The translations under genes and the position numbers were made by a program. The notes below the pieces were generated by a model. It was not told the DNA's origin and searched no databases. It saw only the letters and a program-made list of their open reading frames with translations. This document shows positions 46,126 through 58,669 of a stretch of DNA of 64,000 bases, in pieces. The stretch comes from Eragrostis nindensis (Eukaryota > Streptophyta > Magnoliopsida > Poales > Poaceae). Within the stretch, counting starts at the first letter, position 1; every line of letters starts with the position of its first letter. The stretch lies in NCBI GenBank assembly GCA_012490785.1, contig JAAXCT010000504.1, positions 401,959-465,958 of the forward strand, written 5' to 3'.

Positions 46126-47342
46126 CTAAGAAGTATAAGACTTTGTAATAATGATTCACACTTTGGTTCCATGCATTGGATGATAAAGTACGCTAAAATG
46201 TTTCCATTACCTAAAGAAAAAAACTACGGGTGATCTCTAGTCTTTTCTATATTGACTAATTTCAACATGTAATGTGGTATCCTTAAATTGACAAAGTAAT
46301 ACTAATGGTCGAGAGGCATTTATCTGATATTATGTTTCATCTTTTATGCAAGATTTTGAGTACTACCCATATCCATCAATTGCATGTTATTTTTGTCTAC
46401 TAAGTGGAACGTGCTGATATTTTATTTTCATTTGCAATTACTACAAGGAAGGTATGATTGAATGTTTGATTGCTTTTCGATGGTAGGGAATGTTGTAGTT
46501 TGAGCTAGTACAATAAACTGAATCCTGCTCCCAATTAACTATGAGCTACAAGAAACTGGTAGTTCAATCAACAAGCACGATAGCATGTTGGGTCAAGACA
46601 AAAATTACTCATTAGCAAAGAAGCATCAAATCTTATAAGGACTGCCATTTCATAGATAATCTACACAGCCGGAGGCAACGAGCTATCATGCCAAGGTTTT
46701 GCTAATGAGGCATCCATAATAATCGTCTGCAAAATAGGAAATGAGGAATGTCGAATCCTTAAGGGCATTGTGGGTGCTCATATTACTACACACTATTATC
46801 ATATCCGTTGAGGCTACAAAGCATCATCAAAATGTCATTTAATTTGTTTTGTTGCATGGGGAAAAAAAGAACTAAAAGATATTGCACGTTAGAGTAAGTC
46901 TACTGTAAAGAACATACAAGATCAAGGCTAGTCCTAGAGAGTCAAAACTATTTCTATCAATAGGTTCTCATTCTTGTGCTCTCAAGAGCAGAGAGGCAGA
47001 AGTAATTTAATTAAGTTGCGTAAACAAATATACATCAAAATTGATTGCTCAAATTAGAAACAAATCAACTCCAACTGTTTCAAAACAAGAATACATACAT
47101 ATTGCAGAACTGGTCCATAGAGACTAGGATACAAAGCATGCTACACACCAAACATGTCACACACATATACTAGTATATGCTTATTATACTACATTCATGG
47201 TAAAATAGAGTAAAATTTCTTCCATGTGCTTGTGATTACACGAGAGCTAGCCTTCAATTCATCTGGAGTTTTGTCTTGTGTTGTGCTTTCTTTGGAGACA
47301 ATGTCTTCAAGGAGATATGGTTCATGATCAAATTCCTCGACA
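46126..47342. other. Intergenic, AT-rich, nothing recognised
   Basis: UGT 3' flank followed by AT-rich sequence between the convergent UGT and NF-YC-like genes. No domain, no repeat structure noted. Confidence 0.5.
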
Positions 47343-48620
47343 TTATGTATCACTAGTCAGAGAATGAACATTGGTAGATGTAGGATTCGGCAAAGATGTC
47401 GGGTCTTCGATCATGAAATCCTCCAAAAGGTTGGACAGCCAAGAGTCATCGTCTGTCTCAAATTCATCAATACTTATATTGTGGTTACCGCCAGTTTCAC
47501 TAGTACCTGTAGCAACTGTTCCTTCTAAGCATTCATCCACAACATTCAGATGTTGGTTAGAAACATTGTCTTTCTCTTGATGTTGTTGTGCGTCATCTTC
47601 AACACAAATAGTAGTATTAACATGGATGTTGTCATGGGCATTGGTGGTACTACAAGTATGTACCACACATCCGGACTCTACATTCCCATGTAAGATATGA
47701 TTCAATTCATCAATTTCCATATACCCATTCTGAGTAGCAACATTATTAGCTCTTGTACCACCATCACCATAGGTAGCACCTGAATGATTTGTCATATTCA
47801 TATAGAGGGAGATATTAGGGATCTCGGGCATAACTCCAGAATATACTTGATGACGAAGAGTCATCGCACTTGAAGCAACAAAATTGTTGGGCACACAAAA
47901 ATTGCTGGTGACATTATTATCTGTGACGGTGCTTAAATTGTTCCCAACAAACCTTGGACCCCTTCTATAACTACCAGGCGATATCATTCCAGTAAAACCA
48001 TGCCCGGTCATGACAGTCGTATCCATAAAAAAACTCCCATGTCGTGGTAGAAATGGAAAATCTAATGGATTGGGACAAGTATTTGTTGGTGGCATAGAAA
48101 GTGGGGTTCCAACATAGGGAGGATATCCACTGAATTGTGGACTAAGGTTTGGCATTAGATGTGAAGGAGGAGGATGGTAAGTGGATGGTTGATTCAACCG
48201 ACGACGCTTCTTACTAGGCTTGGCATGAGGGATAGAGTTCTGTTCCTCTTCAAATGAATGCAAAACATCATTTAGGAAATCATAGGACTCAGTAGAGGAA
48301 ATGGCCTCGGCAATGTCAGAATCTAGTATGACGCGAGGATTGTGAGATTCAGCACACATCCAAGCACGAAAGGCAAGCTCTTGCACAAATAACTCACATG
48401 CTTTTGTCATGTGGGATGGTGTGTCGCTTGAGATCAGCATTTTACCCTTATTAGCACAAATGAGCTTCTTAATGCGAGCGATGGGGAGTGCACGCTCGCT
48501 AAAGTTATCAATATCCTCAATCTCTTCTTGTCTCTGCCTCCAAAACTCTTTTATCTTTTGCTGCTTGGATAGTGGCACTAGTGTCCTCGGCGATGTATGA
48601 ATGTCAATAGTATGATCCAT
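47343..48620 (-). CDS. NF-YC-like histone-fold transcription factor subunit
   Basis: Intronless, 425 residues. The histone-fold core lies at about residues 25-125: FWRQRQEEIEDIDNFSER, LPIARIKKLICANKGKMLIS, KACELFVQELAFRAW, RVILDSDIAEAI and SYDFL. This is the NF-YC/HAP5 pattern, which pairs with NF-YB and then NF-YA to bind CCAAT boxes. Compared with typical NF-YC the core is divergent (ANKGKM where ADEDVRM is common). The long C-terminal part is rich in Asn, Thr, Pro and Met and ends with an acidic stretch (DEFETDDDSWLSNLLEDF) that may act in activation. The start at 48620 gives a full core. The upstream region is a tandem array. Function as a true NF-Y subunit is inferred. Confidence 0.85.
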   Translation of the reverse strand: MDHTIDIHTSPRTLVPLSKQQKIKEFWRQRQEEIEDIDNFSERALPIARIKKLICANKGKMLISSDTPSHMTKACELFVQELAFRAWMCAESHNPRVILDSDIAEAISSTESYDFLNDVLHSFEEEQNSIPHAKPSKKRRRLNQPSTYHPPPSHLMPNLSPQFSGYPPYVGTPLSMPPTNTCPNPLDFPFLPRHGSFFMDTTVMTGHGFTGMISPGSYRRGPRFVGNNLSTVTDNNVTSNFCVPNNFVASSAMTLRHQVYSGVMPEIPNISLYMNMTNHSGATYGDGGTRANNVATQNGYMEIDELNHILHGNVESGCVVHTCSTTNAHDNIHVNTTICVEDDAQQHQEKDNVSNQHLNVVDECLEGTVATGTSETGGNHNISIDEFETDDDSWLSNLLEDFMIEDPTSLPNPTSTNVHSLTSDT

Positions 48621-48949
48621 TTCTTTGTTCTCTTGATAAGATAGATGTACCTAGATATCATATGCACTGTTATAGTTAAAATTTATGTATGGATTGAAGA
48701 AACAACTTATTAGTTCTATTACCTTCATATATGAAACAACAACTCTACAAGCTAATATCAAACTAATTTATAAAACTAAAAGACATGATACCATATATAC
48801 GTACTCTTACAGAAACTACTTACGGGAATAGTGAGATGATGTTGTCGTACCTAAACTCTGAAGTCGCAACTAGTGACCTTGTGATCGATGAGAATGGACA
48901 CCTTGTTCGGTTGTTTATATAGGACTCAGAGGGGTCAAATTTGGTACTT

Positions 48950-50250
48950 AAAATAAAGTTTTGGCGACAAGAAACAAAAGATTTGGTGGTGGCTATTTGA
49001 TTTCTTGCAGTTTGTTGCGGTTCTTTTAGCCTTACATGTTTCTTTTCTAGCTTGCAGATATCATTGCACATTGCTTTATATCCTTTGGCTGTTGTCGGTT
49101 TGTCATATAACATAGCTTTTTCTTGATACGTTAAACGTTTCTTTGAGAAAGATGTAGTTAGCATGAACTTTCTGGTACTCAAAAAGAAGTGTTGGCGACA
49201 AGAAAACAAAAGGTTTGGTGGTGGCTATATGATTTCTTGCGGGTTTGTTGCGGTTCTTTTAGCCTTACATGATTCTTTTCTAGCTTGCTGATAAAATTGC
49301 ACATTGCTTTATATCCTTTGGCTATTATCGGTTTGTCATATACCTTAGCTTTTTCCTTATACGTTAAACGTTTCTTTGAGAAAGATATAGTTAGCATGTA
49401 CGTTTTGGTAATAAGGGATAGATATTCTTTTCCAGCTTGTTTATATCGATGCACATTGCTGTATATCCTTTGGCTATTATCAGTTTGTCATATCCATAGC
49501 TTTTTTCTGATACGTTAAACGTTTCTTTGAGAAAGATGTAGTTAGCACGAACGTTCTGGTACTCAAAAGGAAGTATTGGCGACAAGAAAACAAAAGGTTT
49601 GGTGGTGGCTATTTGATTTTTTGCGGGTTTGTTGCGGTTCTTTTAGCGGTACATGATTCTTTTCTAGCTTGCTGATATCATTGCACATTGCTTTATATGC
49701 TTTGGGTATTGCCGTTTTGTAATATACCATAGCTTTTCCCTTACACGTTAAACGTTTTTTTGAGAAAGATGTAGTTAGCATGAACTTTCTGGTAATAAAG
49801 GATAGATATTCTTTTCAAGCTTGTTTATATCGATGCACATTGTTGTTTCCTTTGGCTATTGTTGGTTTTCATTTACCATAGCTTTTCCTTATATGTTAAT
49901 CATTTCTTTGACAAAGGTGGAGGATGCAACACCTTTCTGGTACTAAGGGATAGCTATATTTTCAATTGTACGCATTAATATGCGACAATGGAAGCAAGAA
50001 TTCTGTTTTTCGGACATGGCCGCCAATACTTTATTGCGGGCCAGTGGTGGGTATTTGATTTCTTACGGATTTTTTGCAACTCTATCCTTACATGATGCTT
50101 TTCCGGCTTCTTTATATCGATGCACATTGCTTTATGTCATTTGTCTATTGCCATTTTCTCATTTACCATATAGCTTTTTTGTTATACGTTAACTGTTTCT
50201 GTGATAAAGATGGAGTGTGCAACAATTCTCTAGTACTAAGGGATTGACAT
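48950..50250. repeat. Tandem repeat array upstream of the NF-YC-like gene
   Basis: At least six diverged units, in three pairs: long (about 240-265 bp) at 48950-49180, 49181-49431, 49569-49812 and 49987-50250; short (about 140-175 bp) at 49432-49568 and 49813-49986. Shared words are TTGGCGACAAGAAAACAAAA, GGTGGTGGCTAT, TTGCGG(T)TTCTTTTAGC, GCACATTGCTTTATATCCTT, ATACGTTAAACGTTTCTTTG and GAGAAAGATGTAGTTAGCA. The short units lack the first half. No conserved reading frame. Confidence 0.85.
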
Positions 50251-50318
50251 CATAATGAGTTCTAGTAGATTACATGTGTTCCCATGAATATATTACTTGT
50301 TGGATTCATGATGCATAC

Positions 50319-51892
50319 TGTTGGCGTTTCTTATGCAAGTAAATTAAATTCATTAATTCCACAAGCGCACATATCACTATTGTAGCATTCACCCGGGAGT
50401 ATTCCAGAGTTATCGTATTTATATTTTCCGCAGGGAAGTAGAGCGAAAGGAAGCTGAATAATAACAATGCATTGCACAATTTGGAGAAAATCAATATATC
50501 AACTATACTTGATACGGGGGTCAGGTTTGCATGATAAATATGGGTTGGCACACACCATCTAATCCGAAGTGATAAAAGAAATAAAGCGTAGTACACATTT
50601 GGGAGAGCAACGAGATAGATTCAAAGCTTCCTATGTGTTTGTCTATTATTTACTCTTCCTAGCAGTCAAGTCTACAAAGATTATCTATTCTAGCTAAGCT
50701 TATACACATACAAGTCATGTCGTTTCGGGGCACGCACGTGCTAGGATATGTGAACCGATACTGCTAGTTCATCCTAGGGAACCGTACGCTATAATTAAGA
50801 CCCTGCCTGTCCAATCCGGACGTGGTGGATTACAGAGACCGATGTAGCTGTCATATACACTCGTGGCTGCTATCCTCCGTAGGGTTGGGTGCCGAACGTG
50901 CATAGGCCAAGCTTTAAGCTCCATGCTTACAACCCGCCTAGAGGAACTACTCTTGATCAACGGAGCAGTCCTATCTAAGAATAGAGCACAGATTTCACCA
51001 AGCGCGGACGCCACCTCTGACGATGGCACTCTCTCGTACTCTTTAGACAATAATCACGAATCCCACAACAAGACTTCTACGAGCACTTACTTAACGGAAT
51101 AAATAAACTAAATAGAAAAGAACTACTAAAAGAAATAAATAAAGATAAAGCTAAGTATAAATATATTGAATAAAAGAATATCTCTAAAAGAGTAAGGATA
51201 CAAAGAGCTATACCAAAACTCCGAGAAGACTCCGGAAGCCCGAGAGAGCTCTCACTCTACTCTACTCTACTCTAACTCCCAAAGTAACTACTAAACAAGA
51301 AAACACTTGGATAAAGTGTGGTGCGTGTTGCTTCTGCAGCCGAGGGTGCTATTTATAGACTCTCCATGATGGTGGGGCTTATGTAGCCGAAGATAGAGTG
51401 GCGGGGCCGCCACGCTAGGCCGGCCGGCCAGGTAGGGAGGCCGGTCGGCCGTCTCCTGTGGCGGTTGGTCACCGCCTTGCTCCTGGACGCTCCTGATCAC
51501 TCCCTGGTGTCGGTCCAAAGGTCGGCTACTTCGTGGGGGCGGCAGAACTGCAGTGAGGGCCAAGTAAAGGTCCAAATGCCCCACCTTCTAGAATGGCGGT
51601 GGAATCCTCTGGGCTGGGCCTTCAATTGTGCGTGGTGGACCAGTTTCCAGCCCACTGGAGGAAGCCTGGGGCCAACGGCCACCAGGTGGGGCTGGCCGGC
51701 CTATGGTGGGGCCGGCCGGCCAGGGTTTTTCCCTGGCTGGGCCCACTTTCCTCCAAATTCACTCCTGCATCCAAATATTCATCAAAACTTGTGTAGTAGT
51801 ATTATTCCTATCTACTATTTACAGAATCTTGGTGACATGCGTTTATTTACCGGTAGGGTGGCGGTCAAAACATGGTTTAACGACCGCCAACA
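50319..51892 (-). repeat. 3' LTR of the Gypsy element (1574 bp)
   Basis: Aligns along its length with 58670-60210. Contains a CTCTACTCTACT microsatellite near 51250-51275 and a GC-rich part with GGCCGGCC words. Small indels distinguish the two LTRs. Confidence 0.9.
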
Positions 51893-52960
51893 ACCTCCCA
51901 AGCTTAAACTTTGCTCGTCCCGAGCAAACTCAGCTCAGGGTACCGGCGGATCAGGAGTTACAAAGAAGCGCCCCATGGGTAATAAAGATGCAACAACATA
52001 CTCCCTAAACAGTGGTAAGTTTACGAGAGCACAAAATATTCATGAGTGTTGCAAAAATCGTAGGCCTTTTGTGTCACACCTTGTCATGCAGCATTGAAAA
52101 TTAGAACGGCACTTTTGGACAAGTAAACAATTCTAGCAGGTATGCATCCAGAGTTTTTATGTGCTGCAAGGTAAGGTGTAAAAGTTCTCCTTCGTTTTGG
52201 ATGTCACTTCTCTTACCATCCCTCATGTGAGTCTATTCCTACAAGCTTCACACATCCTGCCTTCTACCAAATGAGGCTTTGTATGTGGAGCTTGGTAAGG
52301 AATGCACAAATGTCATGTATATATTGTAAAGCTAAAGAATGAGTCTCAATCAACATCGCAACTCTTTGTATTTTGGTCATAGGAAAGGGTGTGATGGAGG
52401 GGGAGAAAATGAACTCACACTTGTGGAAGGGGGTTTTGATAACATTGGTCCTTTATTTTGCTCAAGATGTTTATGATAAGAACCATATAGCCTTTGTTTT
52501 TGTCATGCAACCATGGAGTTTTTTTTTAATACTCCATGGTGCAAGAGGCCAAAATTTTGCATGGTTCAAGGAAAGATTTTGACATATTCTTGAGCTTTTG
52601 GATGGGCCAATGATTTTACAAACTCTGAAAAATGTCTGGTTGATTTGTCCAAACCTTCCCCTTTTTATTTGGTGGAAAGAAATTTTCGAAAACACACGCG
52701 AAGGAATTATGACCAAAATTAGGAGTGCTTAGTTTCAAGAGTACGTCAAACCTTAACTAAATACATAAACAAATGGCCATGAGTGGGGCTGTTTCGAATA
52801 TTATGATATGGCTTTGGTAGGTAAATAAATCCTCACACTAAGAGAAGTGTGCCAAAACAGAAGGGTTTTAGGTACTTGCAGCAATTTAAGAAAAAAAAAA
52901 TCTCTGGATGAGACCATGCTATGAAATTGCAACAAGCCCTAATCATGCCATATCACAATC

Positions 52961-55736
52961 TGTCACACCCATTTTATATAGCCGCCCATGTATGCCAGGA
53001 TCAAGTCTCATAAATGTAGTGACTCAAGTAAATAACAGAAACTGTGTTTAATAACGATTACAACCTTAGAATAACAATAGTCTTAAACGATTCGAAGATG
53101 CTAGCGGAAGACTTCATAACTCCACAGGGACGTTGACCGGGGGCTCCACAAGCTAGATGGAATCACCATCGCCATCGTAGAAGTAATCACCACCATCCTC
53201 TGAGCAGCATTTCATGTTTGTATGGAGGATAGCAAGTGTGAGCACATGTCGTATTCCGCAAGTGGGGGAAAAATATGACATGCAAGGTATTAATGAAGAA
53301 AGGCTACACATTGGTTTACTTGCATAAATGTCAAACTATACTTAAGACACATTTTCAAAAGCAACCTATTTTACTAGGTGATATGAAACAACAAAGAAAA
53401 CAAACAAAACAAGGTAGGTCTTCACAAAACAAGACACTGACAAGCTAACATACTCACAAAATCATCGTTCCAAACTGGTGCTACGAAGCACTCCACCAGT
53501 CAAAACCCACCAACCCAAACACACTATTGAACTGATGCTCCCAGAAGACTCCATCAGTTCCCCCGATGCTCCCAGAAGATTCCATCGGGCGTTGGTGCTC
53601 CCAGAAGACTCCACCAACACTGGTGCTCCCATGGATACCATGTTCCCAAAGACTCCACAAGTCAATGATGCTCCCATCGAACCAACCAATACTAGTGCTC
53701 CCATGGAACCAATGATGATCCCAAAGACTCCACTAGCCATTGATGATCCCAAAGATTCCATCATCGTCAAAACCTTAACAACAAACAAGGTTGATGCTCC
53801 CAGAAGAACCCATCAACCACTGGTGCACACTAAGCAATCCACCAGTCCTAAGTTCCATGTTGCTAAAAAGATTATCATATTATTAAGTTGAAGTAAACCA
53901 TTAGTCATGATTAACAGGATGTGTATGATTCCAAAAGCATGGCTAAGCATTTACTAACAACACAAATACCAAAGCATCACAACAAGGGCGACAAGGAATG
54001 ATATGGAACAGGGTATAGATTCAAGGGATTCAATATTAAACAAGCATGCATGTTTGCAAACAAAACATTTCAAACATGGGATCAAAATGGTCAAGGACAC
54101 TTGCCTTCCTCTTGCTGTTGCTCAGTGGTGACTTCAAAATCTTGATCTTGGAAGTTCACGTACAAACCGTCTCCTAATTACCGCAACAAAAGAGAAAGCA
54201 TACAAGCACAAACAATAAGAAACAGTACATCAACCAGTAACAAATTATTATGAAAACTGTACTATGAGATAGTACACGTCTCTACGATCGCGTGAGCGCA
54301 AGAATCGCTAAAAACGGAGTAGAGTTACGTAAAAAGATATGCTAGTTTGAAGTTTTAGGGATTAAATCAGAAAATCAGAAACGTTTAAGGGTTAAATTGT
54401 AAATACAGAAAGGTTTGAGGGCTTACTTGTAAAAGTTAGGGACTAAAACATAATGTACATAAAACTCAGGGTGGTTAAAGTGGAAGGCATAAATAAAATT
54501 TTATAAAAGGCTGAGGGCTTAACTGCAAAACTACCTTTTCTGGAAAAATTATATCGATTTAAATAAATCAGAAATTATTTTATAAAATAAGATAATCCGT
54601 GGACCGGGTCCATAGACTCGGTCTATGAGTCCACGGCGGACCGATTATGAAGGGGTACGGGATTCTAATCTTGACGGTTCATCTGGCGATGGATGGCTGA
54701 CGTTGATTGGGCAAGAAACTCGCCGGGGGGCTCAACACCGGCGAGCTTTTACGGCGGCGGGTCGCCGGACTTGAGTCGATCTCGAGCTACGGTGGTCGGG
54801 AACTCGTTTCGATTGGCGCGGGGAGAGAGAGGGGAGAAGCTCAAGCTCACCTAGGTCGTTCAGGAAATCCGGGACGGCTTGACGACGGCTCGCGACGAAG
54901 AGGGGCGGCGAGCGGCGTCGGTCTTCAACGTGGAGGCGGCTACGGTGTCGAGCGCGCGTCCAGGAGCTCCGGGAAGGAAGTTGGAACTCCGTGCTTGCTT
55001 CGCAGCGACTCGGTGACGACGGAGACGGCTTCGACCGGTGCGGCGTCGAGCTCCGACGAGCTCCAATGGCGGATGCGGCGGCGGCTAGGGTTTGACACGC
55101 GAGATGCGACGGCTTTGCGAAGGAAAAGGGCGCGAGGGGTCCGGGGCCTCGGTTTTATAGGGAAGGCGGCTCGGGAGGCAAGAAAGGGAGAGAGAGACCG
55201 GGGCGCGCACGGCGCGCTGATGGCGATGGTGGTGTCCGACGGTTGCACCGCGCAAGGAGGAAGAAGGCTGGTTGGGCCGTGTTGGGCTACTGGGCCAGAG
55301 AAATGTAAGACGGGCCGCCGGTAAAAGAGAAAGAAGAAGAGCAGGCCGGACTAGAAGAAAAGAAAAAGGAAAGAGGAAAGGAAAAGGGGAAGTTGGGCCA
55401 GGGAGAGAGAGATTCGGCCCACGCGGTTTAAAAGGATTTTCTTTTTTATTTCTTTTACTGATTTTTCAACGCTAAACTAAATCAAATTTCTACACGAGTT
55501 TAAAAATACTTTTTCACACAATAAAATACCTACTGCAATCTATGCCAGCATGAATGCGAAAAACACCTTATTATATCTTATATTAATTTATTTAATTTAG
55601 AAAATAGTTTTATTTGCCTAAAAAAATGTGATAACACTCGAATATTTAAAAGTAAAATTTTAAACTATTCCAAAAAGTTTTAAAATTTAGTGAAATTTAT
55701 TCACAAAACCAAAATTTAAAATTTTGGGATGTGACT
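52961..55736 (-). mobile_element. Solo LTR of a second Gypsy-type family, nested
   Basis: The minus strand begins AGTCACATCCCAAAATTTT (first base changed from the usual T) and ends GGGTGTGACA. The target duplication CAATC is perfect (52956-52960, 55737-55741). Length 2776 bp, no second LTR and no internal region, so a solo LTR left after recombination between LTRs. Open frames near 54700-55320 are GC-rich LTR sequence, not a gene. Confidence 0.8.
53480..53850. repeat. Degenerate minisatellite within the solo LTR
   Basis: About ten variants of a unit of roughly 30-36 bp built around GATGCTCCCAGAAGACTCCA, with versions GGTGCTCCCA and GATGATCCCAAAGA. Confidence 0.75.
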
Positions 55737-55741
55737 CAATC

Positions 55742-56329
55742 CACAATGCTCAGACTTGGTGTAACAAATGCAACCCACGAAAATAAGCAAGACTCATGAT
55801 GTGATCATGCTCAAATAAAAATAACACATATGTCAGGAGTAGAGGTTGCATCTATGCGATACATGGGAAGCTAATTTGTAACTCGATCATCATTTCCCTT
55901 AAGTGTAGCAAATCACCAAGATTCTAGCATTTATTCGAAACAGGGAGTATTTATTATTTATTAAGAAAATTAGAAATACTTACCTGGGGTCCTCCCCAAG
56001 CTTGAGTCTTTGCAAGATCGAGCTAGTGTTGAACTCCTTCTTACCTGTCGGCCCTCCCCAAGCTTGAGTCTTTGCAAGACTTAAGTTTCATTAGAGCTTC
56101 CTCCTCCTTCTTGACCGACAAAAAAATAAGTGAGGATGATACAAGTGGCAAGCCCCTGATGGACATCGCCGGAGACCTAATATTTTTATTGTTTTTATAT
56201 TTTTCTCATTTTTTATGGTTTTATGAAAGGAAAAACAAGCGCTAGGCCTAGCTAGGATAACGATTGGGATGGCCTCCCCAATCGAGGGCTCTCATTTTTA
56301 CGTCTTGAGCTAGATGTTCTCCATGTCAT
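55742..56329. other. Gypsy internal region, non-coding
   Basis: Contains a local direct repeat GCCCTCCCCAAGCTTGAGTCTTTGCAAGA-like (near 55990-56015 and 56050-56080, CTCCCCAAGCTTGAGTCTTT). No pol domain. Confidence 0.5.
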
Positions 56330-57100
56330 TCACTTTGTTTGGACCTCGCTCGCTGGAGAATCTGGCGAGGCTGAGGTTCCTTCTTTCTTCCGCCACACTT
56401 TGGTTGTCTTCTTTGTGCTTGTGACGGTGACCATTTCCTTTTTGGGCGCCTTTGTTGTACTCTCCTCGGTCGATACCCTGGCTGCCTTTTGTTTCCTTGA
56501 GCGCCTAGTCCTCCTCTTCTTAAGCGATTGTGACTCGCCTACTTCTTCTTGCGGTGGAGGAGCAAGAGGGGCTTGCGGTGCTTTTGGCAGCTGAGGCATC
56601 CTCCTTGGAGTCCTCCAATAGTTAGCTGGCCTTCTTTCATTCTCTCTTGCCAGATAGTTTCTCATGTATGCAATAAGCAGACAAGGCTACGGCATGGGTG
56701 GAGTAATCTCAATCTTCTCTACTTCTCTTGGGTCCTTTCCATATATGACCCTCACTTGCTTGCATTGCTCAACCTTAGGTCTGAAGTTGAACGTCTCTTC
56801 CCTGCCGTTGAAATCCAGATGTATCTCTCCCGCCCCCACGTCAATGTTGACGTTGGTGGTGCTCAAGAATGGCCTCCCAAGGATGAGAGGGGTTCTATCA
56901 TCCACCTCCATGTCGAGCACAACAAAGTCGACGGGGACGACGAAGTTTCTGATCTGCACGGGAACGTCTTCGGCAATACCCGCAGGATGACGAACTGACT
57001 GATTCGCAAGCTGCAAGCACATAGCCGTTGGCGATAATGGCGGTTTAGCCTGTCATATACCGTCTTGGGCATAACGCTCACGCTTGCGCCCAAGTGTAAG
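56330..57100 (-). pseudogene. Gypsy aspartic protease region and tail, broken
   Basis: Protease-like segments LGASVSVMPKTVYDRL (near 57090) and, in a shifted frame, VPVDFVVLDMEVDDRTPLIL and GRPFLSTTN (near 56900-56950). Then a Lys/Arg-rich frame (56665-56330). The frame changes between segments. The active-site triad is not complete in the visible frame. Confidence 0.7.
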
Positions 57101-58640
57101 TAGGTACCTGCATAGCATCAAGAAGAGGAATATGCACATATATATGCCGGATAGCCTCAACAAATTTATCGAAGCGCTCATCCACGGTGAGCTTCTTCCT
57201 GCGGTCGGGTAGGGCAAACCTGTAGTGTCAAAGTATTCGTGAGGAGCTGCCTTGGGTGGAGCTTGCTCAACGGGAGGATCTGTCGTTGTTTCCTCCTCGG
57301 AGCTTTCCTTCTCGGCGTCTCTCTTTTCAGGGACCTTCTTTTTCGGAACCTTTTTACCGGCCTTCTCCTTGGGGGCTGCGTCCGGTATCTTTCTCTCTGC
57401 ACCTTTAGGGTATGGTGGGTCCACAGTACCTCCTCCGCCCCTGGTGGTGATGGCACTAACACTCTCCTTAGCGTTGATCTCCGGCTGTCCCGAAAGTCTG
57501 ACCGCACGAGGAGCCTGCATAGCTGAAGCTATTTGTGTGATTTGCGTCTCTAGCATCTTATTATGGCTCAGCTGGTTTTGCAGAGCAGTGCTGAACGATT
57601 CTAGCTTAGCATCTATGCTCTCTAAAGTCTTGTTGGTAGTAAGAAACTTCTTACTAATGCTGTCATTGATCTTGACCTGGCCGAGAACTAGATCCTTGAT
57701 AGAAGGCTCATAGCGGGAAAGATTACCATTGTTACCTCCCTGATTCTTATTGAAGGAGAGGTCGGGCCTGGAGTTCCAGCCGTAGTTGTTCTGGGAGCGG
57801 TACCCATTGCCATTGTTAGGGAAGTTGCATTCCTCTCTTGCATTTGGGCAATTTATGCCCATATGCCCAATGTTGCCGCACTCTTCACATGTCATGCGGG
57901 AATCTGCAACTTGCAGGTCCTGTGGAGAGTCCACCTTGCGGAGCAGCTGATCGAGCTTGATGGCTAGCATATCCATCGTCTCCACTTGGTGTACTTCACG
58001 GGTCTTGGTGGTAACCGTTTGGCGTTCACCATGAGTCTGGTTGGCCGCCACCTTCTCGATCAGCTTCTTAGCGTTCTTCACACTAAGAGAGAAGAAGGAG
58101 CCGCCTGCTGTGGCGTCGAGGTGCTCTCGAGCGGACGGCCTCAAACCGGGGTAGAAGCTCTGAATAAGGAGCCATTCCACCATGCCATGATGAGGGCATG
58201 AGAGAACGTACTCCTGCATCCTGTCTCAGGCTTCCGCGGTCGACTCATCTGCGAGCTGTTGGAAGCCCGAAATCTTGTTGCAGGGCAGTCGTCTTGCCCG
58301 GCGGGAAGGCGAGGAAGAGAATGGCGAGGAAGGATTGGGCATGCCGTTCATGCTGGAGAGCCTTCCCCAACAGAGAGAACGGGAAAAACTGCAGTCGAAT
58401 GGCGTCCTGAGATGCATCCTTCATGGCGAAGGTGTTGCACGTCATCAGGAACCTCTGGAGGTGTGCATTTGCATCATCCGACGGCTTCCCACAGAAAGGA
58501 CTGGCCAAGATCATATTGATCAAGGCCGGCTTGAGCTCGTAGTCCTTGTTGGTGATGCACGGGTTGGGTCCCACGCGGAATGTTCTTCGTGGTTGGCGCA
58601 GAGAAGTCATTGATCGTCTTCTCGACTGGATCACCCATGT
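57053..58640 (-). pseudogene. Gypsy/Athila-like gag, broken
   Basis: Starts near 58640 with MGDPVEKTINDFSAPTT, changes frame near 58600, continues ELKPALINMILASPF and DDANAHLQRFL. It changes frame again near 58230 and then stays open for 388 codons with the zinc knuckle CEECGNIGHMGINC (about 57860-57900) and a Lys/Glu-rich tail. Typical of Athila-type gag. Confidence 0.82.
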
Positions 58641-58669
58641 TGTTGTATTCCACGGGTCTTGGTGGTAAC

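Noticed and set aside
49285..49518. Small repeated open frames in the tandem array as a peptide family
   Set aside because: The frames exist in some units on either strand, but indels break them in others. No conserved start or reading frame.
54707..55324. 205-codon open frame on the plus strand
   Set aside because: It lies wholly within the solo LTR, is Arg/Gly-rich and has no domain. GC-rich LTR sequence gives such frames on both strands.
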